Assembly (NCBI GenBank): GCA_015064485.1
Contig: SVSD01000004.1
Span: 1 to 64,000, forward strand
Length of the DNA stretch: 64,000 nt
Reading direction: 5' to 3'
Source: Oscillospiraceae bacterium
GTDB lineage: Bacteria > Bacillota > Clostridia > Oscillospirales > CAG-382
Both the position numbers and the translations under genes were made by a program. The notes under the pieces were generated by a model, which saw only the letters and a list, made by a program, of their open reading frames with translations, was not told the origin of the DNA and searched no databases. Positions within the stretch are counted from its first letter, which is position 1, and each line of letters opens with the position of its first letter. Shown piece after piece: positions 53,756-62,404 of this stretch.

Positions 53756-54817
53756 TCAAACAACACTCTCCAATCTTACAAGATGCGCCACTGCAGGTAT
53801 AGAATTCCCCTGCAAAAGACTTTGCGGGCTCATCATAGCTCCTGTACCTTCCACAAGGCATTTTTTAATTTCCCCCTTTTCAAGGCTGTTCAGGATATAC
53901 CCCGTACTCACAACAGCCGAACAGCCGCATCCGGAGCCTCCGCAGGACACATCCTGATTTTCGGTATCATATATCATAACCCCGCAGTCATCATACACAT
54001 TTACAATTCCGGGATATTTCTTTTGCATCATTTCAAGAGCCATGCTTTTTCCTTCTTTTCCAAGATCTCCTGTTACAATAAGATCAAAATCAAGAGGGTT
54101 TTCTTTTGTGTATGCAAAATATCTTTCAATAGTGTCTGCCGCAGCAGTACACATAGCAGCTCCCATATTCGAAGCATCTTTTATACCTCTGTCAAAAACA
54201 ATTCCCGGCATTGCACCAGTTACGAATACTCCCTTTTCATCCTTGCAAGACTCCGAAAGAATAACGCATCCGGCACCCGTGACCGTCCTTTGGGCGGTTG
54301 ATTCTGCAAACGCTCCGTATTCAAGCGGAAAACGGAACTGCCTTTGTGCAGTACAGAAATGCGAAGAAACGACAACTGCCGCCGTTTTTACAACCCCCGC
54401 CTCGATCATACAGGATGCCGTCATTATTGCCTCTGCAAAGGTAGAACACGCCCCGTAAAGTCCGATATACGGAATGTTAAACTCCGAAAGACCGTATCCC
54501 GAACCGGTACATTGGTTCATAAGGTCTCCAGCAAGGAGAATATCTATATTTTCATCCCTTAACTTCTTTTTTGACAAAGCCGTATTAAGTGCCAACCGGC
54601 ACATTTCATTTTCTGCGCCCTCCCAGGTATCGGCAGAAAGCTTTTCATCCTCACAGTATATATCAAGATATTTACCCAAAGGTCCTTTTTTCTCATATTC
54701 TCCGCCGACCGCAGCAGAAGATATCACCTTTATCTTCTTTTTAAAATTGAAAACAGCTCTTTTTGAAACATATTTTTCACACGACAAGACTTTCACCTTC
54801 GAGGCGGTTTTTTTCAA
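53756..54817 (-). CDS. spoVAD: Stage V sporulation protein AD (SpoVAD)
   Basis: The 353-aa thiolase-fold protein binds dipicolinic acid for uptake into spores. Motifs are SADTWEGAENEMCRLALNTAL, LLAGDLMNQCTGSGYGL, GLYGACSTFAEA, SSHFCTAQRQFRFPLEYG and TGDLGKEGKSMAL. It starts at TTG 54817, after GAGGTGG, inside the end of the upstream membrane gene, so translation is coupled. SpoVAE follows. spoVAC, usually next to these genes, is not in the window. Confidence 0.93.
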   Translation of the reverse strand: MKKTASKVKVLSCEKYVSKRAVFNFKKKIKVISSAAVGGEYEKKGPLGKYLDIYCEDEKLSADTWEGAENEMCRLALNTALSKKKLRDENIDILLAGDLMNQCTGSGYGLSEFNIPYIGLYGACSTFAEAIMTASCMIEAGVVKTAAVVVSSHFCTAQRQFRFPLEYGAFAESTAQRTVTGAGCVILSESCKDEKGVFVTGAMPGIVFDRGIKDASNMGAAMCTAAADTIERYFAYTKENPLDFDLIVTGDLGKEGKSMALEMMQKKYPGIVNVYDDCGVMIYDTENQDVSCGGSGCGCSAVVSTGYILNSLEKGEIKKCLVEGTGAMMSPQSLLQGNSIPAVAHLVRLESVV

Positions 54818-55187
54818 GTTTTACCACCTCGCCTTTCTTTATAAACTTTCCACTGTCATTTTTTATAACATATGTTTTTCCGTTACAGTAAACCCGCCCA
54901 TACGAAGCTTCATTTATATCGTCAAGACTTATGGTATCAAAAACAACCTCTCTTTTCTTTTGAAACAGCGACACAATATACGATGTACAATAAAAAAACG
55001 CAGAGGCAATTATAAACAAAACAGATTCGGTAAAAATATCCGTCAAGAAAAAAGAAAGAAAACAAACAACAAAAGCCGACATACAAATAGAAAGAAAAAC
55101 TCTTATTTTATACGGAACATAAAGTTCGCATATAAGTATGAGAAATCCCAATGTCAGCCATAAAAAATGAGAAATACCATTATACAA
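54777..55187 (-). CDS. NfeD-like small membrane protein
   Basis: I place the start at TTG 55187 (136 aa), 8 bases after GGAGG; the track's start at 55205 falls within a terminator stem. Three to four hydrophobic helices (FLWLTLGFLILICELYV, FLSICMSAFVVCFLSFFL, SVLFIIASAFFYCTSYI) precede a ~50-residue beta domain with YGRVYCNGKTYVIKNDSGKFIKKGEVVKLEKNRLEGESLVV, which has the layout of the NfeD C-terminal OB fold. It overlaps spoVAD by 41 bases, so it is part of the same operon. Function in sporulation is not known. Confidence 0.65.
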   Translation of the reverse strand: MYNGISHFLWLTLGFLILICELYVPYKIRVFLSICMSAFVVCFLSFFLTDIFTESVLFIIASAFFYCTSYIVSLFQKKREVVFDTISLDDINEASYGRVYCNGKTYVIKNDSGKFIKKGEVVKLEKNRLEGESLVV

Positions 55188-55193
55188 AAAAAT

Positions 55194-55222
55194 CGCCTCC
55201 GACAATATTATTTGTCGGAGGC
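55194..55222 (-). terminator. Terminator of the SLH protein gene, containing the next gene's RBS
   Basis: GCCTCCGACAA and TTGTCGGAGGC form an 11-bp perfect stem, followed on the - strand by GATTTTTTT. It terminates the SLH gene. The 3' arm's GGAGG is also the RBS of the NfeD-like gene, so folding of readthrough RNA would hide it. Confidence 0.75.
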
Positions 55223-55229
55223 TTATTTT

Positions 55230-58200
55230 TTATTCAGTTGCTCTGTTTTCCAAAAACCTTAAAATAACCGTTGCGGATTCTGCTCTTGTGAGCTCACCCT
55301 CAGCTCTCAATGAACCGTCTTCATACCCCTCGAAAATGCCTGCAGACAAGGCGTTATTTATAAAGGAAATATTGTGTGATGAATAAAGCTCTTGCGTATC
55401 TGTAAAAGCTCCTACAAAATCCGCTTTTGCCTCATCGCATAATGCACCGAGAAGTGTAAGCACATCTTTTCTTGTTATTTTTTCATTCGGGTCGATAAAA
55501 GCGTTTGAAGTTTCATCCTTTGCCGCCACAAGTTCAAGAAGTCCGCTTGGCAGAATCGCTTCGTAATATTTTAAAGCCCAATCGGGTATATCCTGCCAGT
55601 CGTCAAATGTCGGAATTTCCTCAAATGCTATATGCTCGGATGTGTTCTCTTCTTCAAAAGTTTCTGCAACTTCTGTTTGAATTTCTTCTGTTTCTTTCTG
55701 TTCCTCTGTTTCCCCTGTTTGTTCCGGTTCTTCAGTGTCGGGGGTCTCATCATTTCCGTCATCCGACGGCAATTCGGGTTCTTCGGTTATTTCGGTATTC
55801 TGTACCGTTTCAACATCCTTGCCGTTTTCGGATTCGGGTATGACTTCCTCTTTTTCTTCATCTATATCAGGGTAGAGAATTCTTGCAAGAATAGTTATAA
55901 ACTCCGCTTTTGTAAGAGTTCTTTGAGGGAAAAATGCATAACCTTCCCCGTCGGCTTCTCCCTTCATAATACCAAAAGAATGTATATCGTAAAGGCTTTT
56001 TGCCGACCAATGAGAAAAGCTGTCGGTAAAAGGGAATTCCTTTATATTAAATTTTATTTCTTTTTCGACAGTTCCTATCTTTGCCTTTACGATAAGGGTC
56101 TGCCCCTGAACCTTCGGAGTTATTTCAAGTTCGGGTGACAGATGAAATTTTTCATTTTCAATTCCCTCATCGGAAAGAATAGGCAAATACTCTTTTCCTT
56201 CTTCGGGATAAACGATATCGGCAATATCTTTTTCCTGATCCTGTTGCTCAGAATTCTCAGCTTCGGTATTTTCTCCCCCGATATCTTCCGTATCTTGTGT
56301 TGCTTCGGATTCTTCCGATTTTTCAGCTTCATCGGGAAGCTGCCATCTCAACGAAGCTTTATCATAAACAATATCAGCGGTATGATATTCTGCATTAAAA
56401 TCAAACTTTACAGTTTCAAAGGGAGATATTGTATATTCTTCCTCCCCGAGAGAAAAATCCTCGGGACTTTCAAGAACGAATATATGTCCCGCCTTGAAAT
56501 GCTTTTCTGTTTCACCGTCGTAAACTTTTAAATATATACTGCATATTCCGCTTTTTTCACCTGACACAAATGTGTTTCCGTCAATAATAACAGAATCCGT
56601 TGCAACGGGAGATGTATAATATTCATATTCTATCTCTTCGGGAAGATCTACGGGGTAAAAATTCTTGTCAATGGGAATAGGCGCTGAAAGGGTATATTTC
56701 GATCCGCCCGCAAGAACATAAAGGTTTTCAGGGAAGATCGTATATCTCCATACCTCATCAAGCTTTTCTGTGGTATTGACGAAAATAAGCGAATTTGCAG
56801 TTCTTCTTTCGGGGCTGACAGACGGAGAGTTCACAAGACTTGAAAATTCATTTCCCGGCAGAGCTGCATATGCTGTTGTAGATCCGCCGCCGTCAAGATT
56901 CATTGCAATAACGCAGCCAAGCTCTTTCATCTCGTGGGAAAGCTGGTCTATTCTAAGACCTGCACTGTTTTGCTGTCTGCCGTCAACACAATAAAAGATC
57001 ACCCTTCCGTCGGCAGTAATGCCGGCGGCAGTTCTGGGATGGGCATAAGGATAATGATCTATCTCAACATCATCACAATACTCGCTGTCTTTTAAGATAA
57101 GACCGCCCGAATTGCCGATAGCGTTTACAGCACCGTACCAATCCTCGTTTGCAGTAACAGAAATCTCAAGCTCGCTTCCCAAAGAAAGCTCCTTTATTCT
57201 TTCATATTGAAGCTCATTTTCAGCACACAATACAAAGCATCCTTCGGGAATTTTTGAATTTATGCTGTCCTTTCTTATTTCGGTAACAACAACCTTTATC
57301 GAAGAACCTATTTTAAGCCTTTCATCGGCAAAAGCATATCGTTTTGCAAAATATGACGGCTGTTTTGCGGAAAGTACTTCTTCGTTTTCTGAATCCTCAG
57401 AAGCCCCTATATCCTCAACATTTTCCGTTTCTTCGGGTTCTTCCGGAGTTTCTGCTGCTTCGATTTCCTCTGTTTCTTCTGTTTCTTCTGTTTCTTCTGA
57501 TACTTCCGTTGCTTCCGACAATTCAGCTTCTACAGTTTCTTCGGTTTCCTCAGGGTTTTCGCTTTCTTCGGCTAAAGTTTCTTCTTCAAGCGGATAAACA
57601 TATACAAATTTTTCTTTTTTCTCTTGATCTGTTCCGTCGGCATCGGAGGTTTCTTCCTTGTTTTCTATGATTTCCTCATCTTTTTGCATTTCCTCTTCCG
57701 TAAGATAGGTTTTCGATTCGGAATAAGGCATAAGAACTATTTCCGCAGATGCTTTTGTTGTTTTTGTAGTAGGATAGAATTTATCCGTAAGAAGATAAAG
57801 GCTGTACTCAAGAGGATATTTATTTATATGCTCTATATTTATATCAATACCGTCGCCTAAAAGTTTTGTAACTATTCCGGGTTTTGAAATGAAGGCGTTT
57901 CCATTCTCATCAAAACCCATAGCGGTGCGGTCATTATCGGAGGTAATAATTTCACCGTCGATTATCATAGCACCTATCGGCACTCCCGTCGATGTACTGT
58001 AAAAATCGCCGTTTATACCGCCGACAACCCTTTTCCCTTCGTCCTCAAGCCGTTTTGTAAGTGTTCCGAGCGACTCTGTGCCGTAAACATAATCTCCGCA
58101 GGAGGGGATTATCTGAGTACCCATATTGGGTGTGTATTCGTATATATAGGCTCTTTCATATCCGTATTTCTCGTTTTTTGTAAGAGTCTCGGTATATGTA

Positions 58201-58340
58201 AGACCGGGCGAAATTTCATATGACGCACTCATATATTGCTCTCTTTCAGCCATATATTCGTCGTATTTTATTGCATATACGGGGATGCTTGAAAAAAGCA
58301 TTGCCGCACAAGTCAAAAAAGCTGCAATTTTCTTTGTCAT
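55230..58340 (-). CDS. Surface phosphodiester glycosidase (NAGPA) with acidic inserts and SLH domains
   Basis: The 1036-aa exported protein has a signal peptide (KIAAFLTCAAMLFSSIPVYA). The NAGPA/DUF2233 domain (~50-560) shows VVGGINGDFYSTSTGVPIGAMI, HPRTAAGITADGRVIFYCVDGRQ and MNLDGGGSTT; it is interrupted at ~215-325 by a Glu/Thr/Ser-rich stretch (ETEETEETEEIEAAETPEEP). A beta-sandwich region follows, then three S-layer-homology segments (FSHWSAKSLYDIHSFGIMKG, a middle copy near 915, and FINNALSAGIFEGYEDGS), split by a second acidic run at ~845-915. It should attach to secondary wall polymers and act on phosphodiester-linked sugars, by family. Substrate unknown. Confidence 0.85.
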   Translation of the reverse strand: MTKKIAAFLTCAAMLFSSIPVYAIKYDEYMAEREQYMSASYEISPGLTYTETLTKNEKYGYERAYIYEYTPNMGTQIIPSCGDYVYGTESLGTLTKRLEDEGKRVVGGINGDFYSTSTGVPIGAMIIDGEIITSDNDRTAMGFDENGNAFISKPGIVTKLLGDGIDINIEHINKYPLEYSLYLLTDKFYPTTKTTKASAEIVLMPYSESKTYLTEEEMQKDEEIIENKEETSDADGTDQEKKEKFVYVYPLEEETLAEESENPEETEETVEAELSEATEVSEETEETEETEEIEAAETPEEPEETENVEDIGASEDSENEEVLSAKQPSYFAKRYAFADERLKIGSSIKVVVTEIRKDSINSKIPEGCFVLCAENELQYERIKELSLGSELEISVTANEDWYGAVNAIGNSGGLILKDSEYCDDVEIDHYPYAHPRTAAGITADGRVIFYCVDGRQQNSAGLRIDQLSHEMKELGCVIAMNLDGGGSTTAYAALPGNEFSSLVNSPSVSPERRTANSLIFVNTTEKLDEVWRYTIFPENLYVLAGGSKYTLSAPIPIDKNFYPVDLPEEIEYEYYTSPVATDSVIIDGNTFVSGEKSGICSIYLKVYDGETEKHFKAGHIFVLESPEDFSLGEEEYTISPFETVKFDFNAEYHTADIVYDKASLRWQLPDEAEKSEESEATQDTEDIGGENTEAENSEQQDQEKDIADIVYPEEGKEYLPILSDEGIENEKFHLSPELEITPKVQGQTLIVKAKIGTVEKEIKFNIKEFPFTDSFSHWSAKSLYDIHSFGIMKGEADGEGYAFFPQRTLTKAEFITILARILYPDIDEEKEEVIPESENGKDVETVQNTEITEEPELPSDDGNDETPDTEEPEQTGETEEQKETEEIQTEVAETFEEENTSEHIAFEEIPTFDDWQDIPDWALKYYEAILPSGLLELVAAKDETSNAFIDPNEKITRKDVLTLLGALCDEAKADFVGAFTDTQELYSSHNISFINNALSAGIFEGYEDGSLRAEGELTRAESATVILRFLENRATE

Positions 58341-58370
58341 CTGATTTTCCTTTCAATATTTCTGTTTATT

Positions 58371-58399
58371 ATTTTATCATATATAGAGAATATATGCAA
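58371..58399 (-). promoter_or_regulatory. SigA-type promoter of the SLH protein gene
   Basis: On the - strand TTGCAT, 17 bases and TAAAAT, about 35 bases ahead of the start codon. Confidence 0.6.
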
Positions 58400-58452
58400 A
58401 CATTAATTTTACCCATACAAGTAAATTTTTATAAATTATAGGACTTTTAATA

Positions 58453-58481
58453 TTTACATTTTGTTCCAAAAGTAGTAAAAT
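58453..58481 (+). promoter_or_regulatory. SigA-type promoter of the FkbM gene
   Basis: TTTACA, 17 bases and TAAAAT, about 40 bases ahead of the start at 58522. Confidence 0.65.
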
Positions 58482-58521
58482 AGGATCGTTAGAAATCATT
58501 TTTTGTCGGAGATTTTTATAA

Positions 58522-59619
58522 ATGAATTTTTTGGAATGTTTTAATGATATAAAATGCGATATGTGGCAAAATCTGTCGGATACAAAAGATCCGATAGTTT
58601 TATACGGGATGGGCGACGGTGCTGAAAAAATACTTGATGTTCTCGACGCAAAAAACATCCCGGTTGCAGGCATATTCGCAAGCGACGGATTTGTTCCGAA
58701 AAAGAAAAAACTTTTCAGAGACTTTGAGATCGAAAGCTATTCGGATATTAAAAGACGCCTTGGCAGGATGACTGTTCTTGTTTCATTCGGCACAAAGATT
58801 TCTGATGTTATTGAAAATATACTTGAAATTTCCAAGGAAAACACCCTTTTTGCTCCTGATGTCCCCGTATTCGGATCCGGAATTTTAGATTTGGAATACT
58901 TTAAAGAAAACCTTGTAAGATTTGAAAATGTTTATTCCAAACTATCTGATGATATCTCGAAAAAAGCATATATATGCTGTCTGAAATTCCGCTTGACCGG
59001 AGATATTTCATATCTCCGAGAATGTGAAACCGATGCGGATGAAAGCTACAGAAATATCATAAAACCTTATCCCGGCAGCACATATATAGATATCGGTGCG
59101 TATAACGGCGATACGATAAGAGAATTTTCTTCTTATTCAACAAATAAAATCACAGTCCACGCAATCGAACCCGATATCCGTAATTTCAAAAAGCTCAGCG
59201 CATACGCCGAAAACTGCGGTATAAAAAATTTGACTCTCCATAATGCGGCAGCGTGGGACAAAAACGAAACTATCACATTTTTCTCCCGCTCAGGCAGAAA
59301 CAGCGCAAACACTACATCTCATAAAAATGCAAAGGCAATTGAGGTTTTGGGAATAAATGCCGACAGTATAACGCAAAAAGCCGAGTTTATTAAAATAGAT
59401 GCAGAAGGAGCGGATATCAAGGCGCTTTCCGGATGCAGACGGTTAATATGCGAATGCTCCCCTACTTTATGTGTTGCGGCTTATCACAGAACCGAAGATT
59501 ATTTCGCCATTCCCGAATTTATTTTTTCTCAAAACGATTCGTATGAGCTTTATTTCCGTCATTTTCCTCACATTCCCTGTTGGGATACAAATTTTTATTT
59601 CAAGCCGAAATATGTCTGA
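58522..59619 (+). CDS. FkbM-family SAM-dependent methyltransferase
   Basis: The 365-aa protein has an N-terminal Rossmann-like region (PIVLYGMGDGAEKILDVLDAKNIPVAGIFASD) and a C-terminal FkbM methyltransferase domain from ~190: TYIDIGAYNGDTIREF (motif I), VHAIEPDIRNFKKLSAYAE, LHNAAAWDKNETITFF and EFIKIDAEGADIKALSGC. The two-domain form occurs in glycan or natural-product methylation loci, but no such genes are adjacent. Substrate unknown. GGAG lies ~12 bases ahead of the ATG. Confidence 0.85.
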   Translation: MNFLECFNDIKCDMWQNLSDTKDPIVLYGMGDGAEKILDVLDAKNIPVAGIFASDGFVPKKKKLFRDFEIESYSDIKRRLGRMTVLVSFGTKISDVIENILEISKENTLFAPDVPVFGSGILDLEYFKENLVRFENVYSKLSDDISKKAYICCLKFRLTGDISYLRECETDADESYRNIIKPYPGSTYIDIGAYNGDTIREFSSYSTNKITVHAIEPDIRNFKKLSAYAENCGIKNLTLHNAAAWDKNETITFFSRSGRNSANTTSHKNAKAIEVLGINADSITQKAEFIKIDAEGADIKALSGCRRLICECSPTLCVAAYHRTEDYFAIPEFIFSQNDSYELYFRHFPHIPCWDTNFYFKPKYV

Positions 59620-59631
59620 AAATGAATGATA

Positions 59632-59660
59632 TTGACAAATCAGGAATTATAAACTAAAAT
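59632..59660 (+). promoter_or_regulatory. SigA-type promoter of the DUF6273 protein gene
   Basis: TTGACA, 17 bases and TAAAAT, about 30 bases ahead of the start at 59692. Confidence 0.7.
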
Positions 59661-59691
59661 ATTTATATAACAAATTATAAGGAGTATAGGT

Positions 59692-61146
59692 ATGAAAAAC
59701 AAAAAAGACATTTCAAAATCTGAAAAGGTTGTTGGAATTATTGCCAAGATAATCGTTTTTATACTCATCTTTACCACTCTTGCAATGCTTGTAACAGGCT
59801 TTGTCAAAAGTAATGTTGTCCCCGCAATGAAATATAGAAGTGCTGAAAAGCTTCTTTCAAACGGTCAGTACGAAGAAGCAATAGAGGCTTTTTCCCAACT
59901 CAATTACAAGGACAGCTACAAAAGAATTTACGACTGTAAATTCGAACAGGCAAAATCCGCCATCCAAAACGAAGATTACTCGTCCGCCGAATATCTTTTC
60001 TCGAATGTAGCAAATGCTATAGAATACGAGGAAATAAATGTCTGCGGTTTTGACAATATCGAGCAGTTAAAGAATGAACATCTTTATTTAAGAGGTTTAA
60101 AGCATCTTGAACTCGGCGAAAATCTTGCGGCAGAAGGATGCTTCTACAACATTCCCGAAGACTATAAAGATGCATCCGACAAGCTGAACGAAGCCACCTA
60201 CAAAAGAGCTTGCGAGCTTCTCGAAAACGGTACGGAAAACTCTAACTTCTCGTCTGCGGCATCCGAAATTCTTTGGAATTACGACATAAGAGTTGTCGAT
60301 AAGGATGACGATTTCTCATATGAATATAGCGAATTTTCCGAGCTTTACGAGCACTGCATAAAAGCTCAGCACCTTTTCGAATCGCTCGGAGAATACGAAG
60401 ACGCTCCTCAAAAGGCAATTGAAGCCGCAAACAAAAAGAATGATGTTCTTTATAACAAAGCAAAAGAATATCTTGAAGAAAAGAATTACTTAAAAGCTAT
60501 GAACATTTGGGACAGCATCAAGGACTATAAAGATGTTGCAGGGCTTGTAGAATACTACGCTCCCGAGATCTCCTTCTATTCCCTTTCCGAGGGTGACAAA
60601 CTGAATTTCGGTCATTTTGAACAGGACGGACTTGGTGAAACTGTCGAAGAAAGTCTTGTATGGACAGTAACTGACATATCCGGTGACGGCGACAAGATTC
60701 TTCTTGTTTGCGACAATTCTGTTAAAGTTCTTCCTTATGAAGAATCGGGAGATGTCAAGGATTGGAAAGAAACAAGCCTTTATGCATGGCTTAACAATTC
60801 CTTTATCTATACAGCCTTCACAGAACCCGAAAGACTTGCCATCTGTGACTTTGAAATCAATATCCCCTCAAGAAACGATGTTTACTATAAAATGGACGAA
60901 TACCTTTCATACCTTACACCTGCCGCTATCATCTCCGCCGCCGATCTTTCCGACGCGGTTGATGAAATGATAACAGAAGTTGTTATGACTGCAAAATGGT
61001 GGGTAAGACCCGATTCGTCAAGCTATCCGAGATATGTTGAAGGCACTTCGCTTTATACATCATACTCCCCCGAAGAACATCTCGGCATAAGACCTGCTGT
61101 TTGGGTAAGCGCAGATGTTATGAGAGTTTGTCATATTGCAGAATAA
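59692..61146 (+). CDS. Membrane-anchored TPR-like protein with C-terminal DUF6273 domain
   Basis: The 484-aa protein has a basic N-terminus, one membrane helix (IIAKIIVFILIFTTLAMLVTGF) and then an extracytoplasmic part. Residues ~45-290 are TPR-like helices with repeated [Q/E]YEEAIEAFSQLNYKDSYKR-type units: IEAFSQLNYKDS, GCFYNIPEDYKDA, FESLGEYEDA, NIWDSIKDYKDV. The final ~170 residues fit DUF6273 (ESLVWTVTDISGDGDKILLVC, DWKETSLYAWLNNSFI, EHLGIRPAVWVSADV). Function is not known. AAGGAG precedes the start. Confidence 0.8.
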   Translation: MKNKKDISKSEKVVGIIAKIIVFILIFTTLAMLVTGFVKSNVVPAMKYRSAEKLLSNGQYEEAIEAFSQLNYKDSYKRIYDCKFEQAKSAIQNEDYSSAEYLFSNVANAIEYEEINVCGFDNIEQLKNEHLYLRGLKHLELGENLAAEGCFYNIPEDYKDASDKLNEATYKRACELLENGTENSNFSSAASEILWNYDIRVVDKDDDFSYEYSEFSELYEHCIKAQHLFESLGEYEDAPQKAIEAANKKNDVLYNKAKEYLEEKNYLKAMNIWDSIKDYKDVAGLVEYYAPEISFYSLSEGDKLNFGHFEQDGLGETVEESLVWTVTDISGDGDKILLVCDNSVKVLPYEESGDVKDWKETSLYAWLNNSFIYTAFTEPERLAICDFEINIPSRNDVYYKMDEYLSYLTPAAIISAADLSDAVDEMITEVVMTAKWWVRPDSSSYPRYVEGTSLYTSYSPEEHLGIRPAVWVSADVMRVCHIAE

Positions 61147-61155
61147 AATCAATAT

Positions 61156-61186
61156 AAAAAGCTCCGTTTGACGGAGCTTTTTTATT
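61156..61186. terminator. Terminator between the DUF6273 gene and hydF
   Basis: AAAGCTCCGT and ACGGAGCTTT with A and T tracts form a bidirectional terminator between convergent genes. The stem sequence matches that of the terminator at 52314-52346, apart from one base. Confidence 0.8.
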
Positions 61187-61187
61187 T

Positions 61188-62393
61188 TTATATAATATTT
61201 TGAAATTCCGAAAAAGGTTCAAGGCTTCTTTTTAAAATGCCGTTCATATGAGCTATTGCAATCCCGTAGTTTACTATCGGTACACCTGCGTCTTTACAAA
61301 GCTTCGTTCTGTTTTTCATCTCTGCTTCGTTTAACATACATCCGCCGCAATGAACTACGACTTTATATTCAGAAAGCTTTTCCTTATCGGGAAATTCTCC
61401 GCCGGATGTGAAGGCAAATTCGGGAGCATTTTTTGAAAAATTCTTTATCCAACCCGGCATTTTTACAGTACCTATGTCATTGCACTGCCTATGATGGGTA
61501 CAGCCCTCTGAAATCAGCACCTTGTCGCCGTTTTCAAGGCTTGATAGAACAGCCGCACCCTTTATAAGCTCTTCAAGATCGCCCTTAAAACGAGCCATAA
61601 GTATCGAAAATGATGTAAGCATAACGCCCTTGGGAGTGTCTTTTTCAACTTTTGCAAATACTTGAGAGTCGGTTATAACAAGTTTGGGTTTATCCGCAAG
61701 TGCCGATAAAACAGCCGTAAGCTCCTCGGGCTGACAGGTCACAAAGGCCGTATGTGCATCCAAAAGGTCGCGCATTACCATCTGCTGAGGAAGGATAAGT
61801 CTTCCCTTGGGCGCCGATTCGTCTATCGGCGTTACAAGTATACAGATCTCACCTTTTTTTACTATATCGGAAACTATGGGCTTTTTTACATTTTTGTCTT
61901 TTGCAAATGAAGCAATTTTTTCCTTGAGTTCATATATATTCTCGCCGTTTGCCGCACTTACATATATTTCATTTTCAAGTGTTTTTCTTTTTTCGGCGAC
62001 AAGGTCGCTTTTGTTAAGTGCTACGATATAAGGAGTTTTTTTATCCTCAAAGAGCTTTATCAGCTCTTTTTCATATTTTCCTATATCCTTTTCCGCATCG
62101 CAGACAATTACCGCAATATCTGTCTTTGCCATTACTTCTTTTGTCTTTTCGACACGCATAAGGCCAAGATTTCCTTCATCGTCAAGACCCGCCGTATCAA
62201 TTATCACAACCGGGCCTATAGGCAAAAGCTCCATCGCTTTTTTTACAGGGTCGGTCGTTGTGCCCAAAACATCAGACACAACCGAAAGCTTTTGACCGGT
62301 AACGGCATTTACAAGGCTTGATTTTCCCGCATTTCTGACACCGAAAAAGCCGATATGAACTCTTTCGGATGACGGTGTTTCATTAAGTCCCAT
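61188..62393 (-). CDS. hydF: [FeFe] hydrogenase H-cluster maturation GTPase HydF
   Basis: The 401-aa scaffold protein carries the 2Fe subcluster precursor to the hydrogenase. The N-terminal GTPase has GFFGVRNAGKSSLVNAVTGQ (Walker A), VIIDTAGLDD and ALNKSDL; the C-terminal iron-sulfur domain has SEGCTHHRQCNDIG and VVVHCGGCMLNEAEM, giving the H...HCxxC ligand set. Length is typical. It starts 11 bases after the hydG stop on the - strand, in hydE-hydG-hydF order. Confidence 0.95.
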   Translation of the reverse strand: MGLNETPSSERVHIGFFGVRNAGKSSLVNAVTGQKLSVVSDVLGTTTDPVKKAMELLPIGPVVIIDTAGLDDEGNLGLMRVEKTKEVMAKTDIAVIVCDAEKDIGKYEKELIKLFEDKKTPYIVALNKSDLVAEKRKTLENEIYVSAANGENIYELKEKIASFAKDKNVKKPIVSDIVKKGEICILVTPIDESAPKGRLILPQQMVMRDLLDAHTAFVTCQPEELTAVLSALADKPKLVITDSQVFAKVEKDTPKGVMLTSFSILMARFKGDLEELIKGAAVLSSLENGDKVLISEGCTHHRQCNDIGTVKMPGWIKNFSKNAPEFAFTSGGEFPDKEKLSEYKVVVHCGGCMLNEAEMKNRTKLCKDAGVPIVNYGIAIAHMNGILKRSLEPFSEFQNII

Positions 62394-62404
62394 ATGCCCT
62401 CCAT

